DNA of 54,229 bases from Brachyspira pilosicoli (GTDB lineage Bacteria; Spirochaetota; Brachyspiria; Brachyspirales; Brachyspiraceae), in NCBI RefSeq assembly GCF_008016535.1, contig NZ_SAXY01000074.1:1-54229 (forward strand), read 5' to 3'. The notes beneath the pieces were generated by a model. It saw only the letters and a program-made list of their open reading frames with translations. It was not told the origin of the DNA and made no database searches. Positions 51,675-54,229 of this stretch are shown one piece after another. The translations under genes were made by a program, and so were the position numbers. The number at the start of each line of letters is the position of its first letter. The stretch's first letter is position 1.

Positions 51675-52955
51675 ATGATAGATGTAAAATTAATAAGAGA
51701 GAATATTGAATTAGTAGAGGAGAACTTAAAAAAGAGAAGAAGTAAAGTTTCTCTTGACAAATTAAAGGCTTTAGAGCATGAGAGATTAGACTTTTTAAAA
51801 GAAGTAGAACAAGACAGAGCAAAGAAAAATGAATCTTCAAAAAAAGTCGGCGAATATATGAAAGCTGGAAAGAAAGAAGAGGCAGAAAAGATAAAAGAAG
51901 AGATGAAAACATTTACTGAATCCTTAAATAAAAAAGAAGAAAAATTAGCAGAATTAGAAGAGGCAGTTAATAACGAAATACTTTATTTGCCAAATATGCT
52001 TTCTGAAGATGTGCCTGACGGCGATGATGAGAAGGCAAACAAAGAAATAATAAGATGGGGAGAGCCTCGAAAGTTTGATTTTGAAGTGAAAGACCATGTG
52101 GATATAGCCTTAGGGCTTGATATACTTGACATTGAAAGAGCTGTAAGAATGGCAAGAACTCGTTTTTCACTTATGAAAGGAAAAGGGGCTGCATTAGAGA
52201 GGGCATTGATTAACTTTATGCTTAAAAAACACACAAGCGAGCATGGTTATACAGAATATGTGCCTCCTATGCTTGTTAATGGCAGAACTATGACTGGTAC
52301 TGGTCAGCTTCCGAAGTTTGAAGAGGATTTATTTAAAACTACAGATGACCCTGCTTTATACCTAATACCTACTGCAGAAGTTCCTCTTACAAACATATAC
52401 AGAGAAGAGATTATACCTGAAAATATGCTTCCATTATATTGTACTGCTTATACACCATGTTTCCGTTCTGAGGCTGGCTCTTATGGTAAGGATATGAGAG
52501 GTTTAATAAGACAGCACCAATTTGACAAAGTAGAGCTTGTAAAAATATGTGCTGCTGACAAGTCTAAAGAAGAGCATGAGAAAATGCTTAAAGATGCTGA
52601 GAGTATTTTACAGGCATTAGAATTACCTTACAGAGTGGTTGTTCTTTCTTCTGGAGACATAGGAAATGCTGCATACAAAACTTTTGATATAGAAGTTTGG
52701 CTTCCTTCACAAAACATGTACAGAGAAATTTCAAGTGTAAGTAACTGTTGGGATTATCAGGCAAGAAGAATGCAGATGAGAACTAGAAGAAACGGCAAAA
52801 CTGAATTAGTACATACATTAAACGGTTCTGGCATTGCTGTTGGAAGAACTTGGATAGCTATACTTGAGAATTATCAGCAGGCAGACGGAAGCGTAATAAT
52901 TCCAGATGTTTTAAGACCGTTTACTGGTTTTGATAAAATAGAAAAGGTTAATTAA
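51675..52955 (+). CDS. serS: Seryl-tRNA synthetase
   Basis: This 426-aa class II synthetase has an N-terminal coiled-coil arm that grips the tRNA-Ser variable loop (residues about 28-100, highly charged Lys/Glu). The catalytic domain has LIPTAEVPLTN, FRSEAGSYGKDMRGLIRQHQFDKVE (motif 2) and NGSGIAVGRTWIAILENYQ (motif 3). The open frame extends 48 codons upstream, but ATG 51675 has AAGGA and matches the family start MIDVKLIREN. The stop overlaps the next gene (TAATG). Confidence 0.97.
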   Translation: MIDVKLIRENIELVEENLKKRRSKVSLDKLKALEHERLDFLKEVEQDRAKKNESSKKVGEYMKAGKKEEAEKIKEEMKTFTESLNKKEEKLAELEEAVNNEILYLPNMLSEDVPDGDDEKANKEIIRWGEPRKFDFEVKDHVDIALGLDILDIERAVRMARTRFSLMKGKGAALERALINFMLKKHTSEHGYTEYVPPMLVNGRTMTGTGQLPKFEEDLFKTTDDPALYLIPTAEVPLTNIYREEIIPENMLPLYCTAYTPCFRSEAGSYGKDMRGLIRQHQFDKVELVKICAADKSKEEHEKMLKDAESILQALELPYRVVVLSSGDIGNAAYKTFDIEVWLPSQNMYREISSVSNCWDYQARRMQMRTRRNGKTELVHTLNGSGIAVGRTWIAILENYQQADGSVIIPDVLRPFTGFDKIEKVN

Positions 52956-53281
52956 TGCCGTCATCTAAAGACTTTCTTAATATAGTATTAAACAAACTAG
53001 ATTCTTTAGATGATATTAATTATAAACAGATGATGGGGGAATACATAATCTATTATAACAAAAAAATAACAGCTTATGTATGCGATAATCATCTTTTTAT
53101 AAAGCCTACTGATAAGGCAAAAACTTTAATAAAAGATTATATATTAAAGCCGCCTTATAAAAATGCTAAAGATATGATATTTATAGAAGATATCAATAAA
53201 TATGATGATGATTTCTTTGAGCATTTATTCAAAGAGATTTATGATGAGCTTCCTTCTATAAAGAAAAAAGCTAAAAAATAA
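52955..53281 (+). CDS. TfoX N-terminal-domain protein
   Basis: This 108-aa protein has the TfoX/Sxy N-domain pattern: YKQMMGEYIIYYNKKITAYVCDNHLFIKPTDKAKTLIK. Full-length TfoX regulates competence in gammaproteobacteria, but stand-alone N-domains are widespread and of unknown function. It is translationally coupled to serS and followed by a terminator. Confidence 0.85.
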   Translation: MPSSKDFLNIVLNKLDSLDDINYKQMMGEYIIYYNKKITAYVCDNHLFIKPTDKAKTLIKDYILKPPYKNAKDMIFIEDINKYDDDFFEHLFKEIYDELPSIKKKAKK

Positions 53282-53291
53282 ATAAAACATT

Positions 53292-53326
53292 AAAGTGCAA
53301 ATCCTAAACAAGGTTTGCACTTTTTT
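53292..53326 (+). terminator. Terminator of serS-TfoX operon
   Basis: AAAGTGCAAATCCT (53292-53305) pairs with AGGTTTGCACTTT (53311-53323), one bulge, and runs into six T. Confidence 0.88.
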
Positions 53327-53439
53327 ATTGTTCTTTTCCATAAATTTTAATCAAAAAACTATATCACTAGTAAATTATCACATTTTTAAGTTTTTATAAA
53401 AATATGTTATAATAAAGAATAGATTAGGAGTTTATATTT

Positions 53440-54229
53440 ATGGCTAATTTATCTTGGAATGAAATAAAAAACAGAGCTTTGGATTTTCAAAAGAAATGGG
53501 AAAATGAAAAAAGAGAAAATGCTGAAAAACAAACTTTTTATAATGAGTTTTTTGAAGTTTTTGGATTAAGCAGAAGAAGAGTTGCAAGTTTTGAAGAACC
53601 TGTAAAAAAATTAAATAATAGACAGGGGTTTATAGATTTATTTTGGAAAGGAGTTTTAATTGTTGAGCATAAATCTTTAGGAAAAAACTTACAAGAAGCT
53701 AAAGCACAGGCATTTGAATATTTTGAAGGATTAAAAGAAGGAGAACTTCCAAGATATATATTAGTTTCTGACTTTAATAATTTTGAACTTTTTGATTTAG
53801 ATGAAAATGAGGAATATAGATTTGAGTTTAAAGATTTTTATAAGAATATAAAATTATTCGGCTTTATAGCAGGATATCAGAAAAGAGTTTATAAAGATTT
53901 AGAGCCTGCCAACATAAAGGCTTCAGAACTTATGGGAAAACTATATGACAGACTTGCAAAAAATAATTATAAACAGCATGATTTGGAATTATTTTTGGTG
54001 AGGGTGCTTTTTTGTTTGTTTGCTGATGATACTGGAATATTTAAAAATGAAGATTTTAAATATTTAATAGAAGATAAAACAAAAGAAGACGGAAGCGATA
54101 CAGGAATATGGCTTCATCAATTATTTGAAGTGCTTGATACAAAAATAGAAGAGAGACAAACTAATTTAGATGAAACATTAAAAGAGTTTCCTTATATTAA
54201 TGGGTCTTTATTTGAAAATGCAGTTAAGA
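53440..54229 (+). CDS. MmeI-like type IIG/IIL restriction-modification enzyme, N-terminal part
   Basis: The frame starts at ATG 53440 (AGGAG upstream) and is still open at the window end (263 codons). It contains the MmeI-family N-terminal nuclease region: FYNEFFEVFGLSRRRVASFEEPVKKLNNRQGFIDLFWKGVLIVEHKSLG, with D...ExK catalytic residues in FIDLF...VEHK, then YILVSDFNNFELFDL. Further on, a helical linker with LVRVLFCLFADDTGIF is typical of these enzymes. The methyltransferase and target-recognition domains would lie beyond the window. Confidence 0.88.
   Translation, partial: MANLSWNEIKNRALDFQKKWENEKRENAEKQTFYNEFFEVFGLSRRRVASFEEPVKKLNNRQGFIDLFWKGVLIVEHKSLGKNLQEAKAQAFEYFEGLKEGELPRYILVSDFNNFELFDLDENEEYRFEFKDFYKNIKLFGFIAGYQKRVYKDLEPANIKASELMGKLYDRLAKNNYKQHDLELFLVRVLFCLFADDTGIFKNEDFKYLIEDKTKEDGSDTGIWLHQLFEVLDTKIEERQTNLDETLKEFPYINGSLFENAVK

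Noticed and set aside
51967-52234. Minus-strand open frames inside serS
   Set aside because: Shadows of the seryl-tRNA synthetase gene with Leu/Ser-rich meaningless translation.

Overview
The window is about 54 kb of very AT-rich bacterial chromosome. Codon use, the spirochaete-type gene set and the gene order (thrS-infC-rpmI-rplT, serS-TfoX-domain gene, a treponeme-style licC-licA fusion, TelA/XpaC pair, M30 peptidase lipoprotein, glycerol-oxidation operon) suggest a Brachyspira-like spirochaete. That assignment is inferred from protein flavour; no rRNA or tRNA gene was seen to confirm it.

Layout. 1-1.3 kb: the 3' part of an IS481-family element abuts an orphan CRISPR array (8 repeats, 30-nt spacers). 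The array has a promoter-rich leader and a structured, terminator-ended trailer that could be a tracrRNA-like gene. 1.3-4.6 kb: thrS-infC-rpmI-rplT operon (minus strand). 4.6-5.5 kb: an IS1016-type IS1595-family element next to the 3' stump of an FkbM-type methyltransferase gene. 5.6-14.6 kb: DUF2905 protein, KtrA/TrkA-like RCK protein, lipoprotein, SDR oxidoreductase, a large unknown protein, LpxL/HtrB-type acyltransferase, HtrA protease, truA and a DAHP synthase. 14.6-21.7 kb: a cell-surface decoration operon preceded by 14 copies of a heptanucleotide repeat. It encodes a YidC-like/sulfatase-like fusion, a CDP-glycerol glycerophosphotransferase-like protein, a LicC-LicA fusion and a LicB-like permease. 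21.8-25.1 kb: rplM-rpsI, a DksA/TraR-type zinc-finger protein, priA. 25.1-31 kb: accessory region with an HTH-receiver protein, a frameshifted nucleotidyltransferase, a complete IS481 element with a 14-bp target duplication, a restriction-modification pair, small zinc-finger genes, and a lipoprotein gene behind 15 copies of a pentanucleotide repeat. 31-37.9 kb: unknown membrane proteins, a phosphopantetheinyl transferase, TelA/XpaC, a glycosyltransferase-like/methyltransferase fusion and an EFR1-type ferredoxin. 38-43.7 kb: M30 peptidase lipoprotein, ptsHI, coaX and a CCA-adding enzyme. 43.8-50.5 kb: glycerol uptake and oxidation operon (glpF, glpK, two FAD oxidoreductases, an arginase-family protein, DUF1667). 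50.5-54.2 kb: a frameshifted rubrerythrin, a 47-aa FeoB-associated-type protein, serS, a TfoX-N protein and the start of an MmeI-like restriction-modification enzyme.

The strongest theme is simple-sequence contingency. Two loci (heptanucleotide at 14.7 kb, pentanucleotide at 30.7 kb) share one layout: a good promoter, then about 25 nt later a repeat tract inside a short open reading frame, then a surface-related gene. In both, changing the copy number changes where the leader reading frame ends; in particular states it would run into the next gene. A (TA)n tract in rubrerythrin and an A-run in a nucleotidyltransferase carry frame-disrupting length changes of the same kind. The heptanucleotide-controlled operon resembles the phase-variable lic1 phosphocholine locus of Haemophilus, but with a different enzyme set and no LicD, and it is the best candidate here for an undescribed system.
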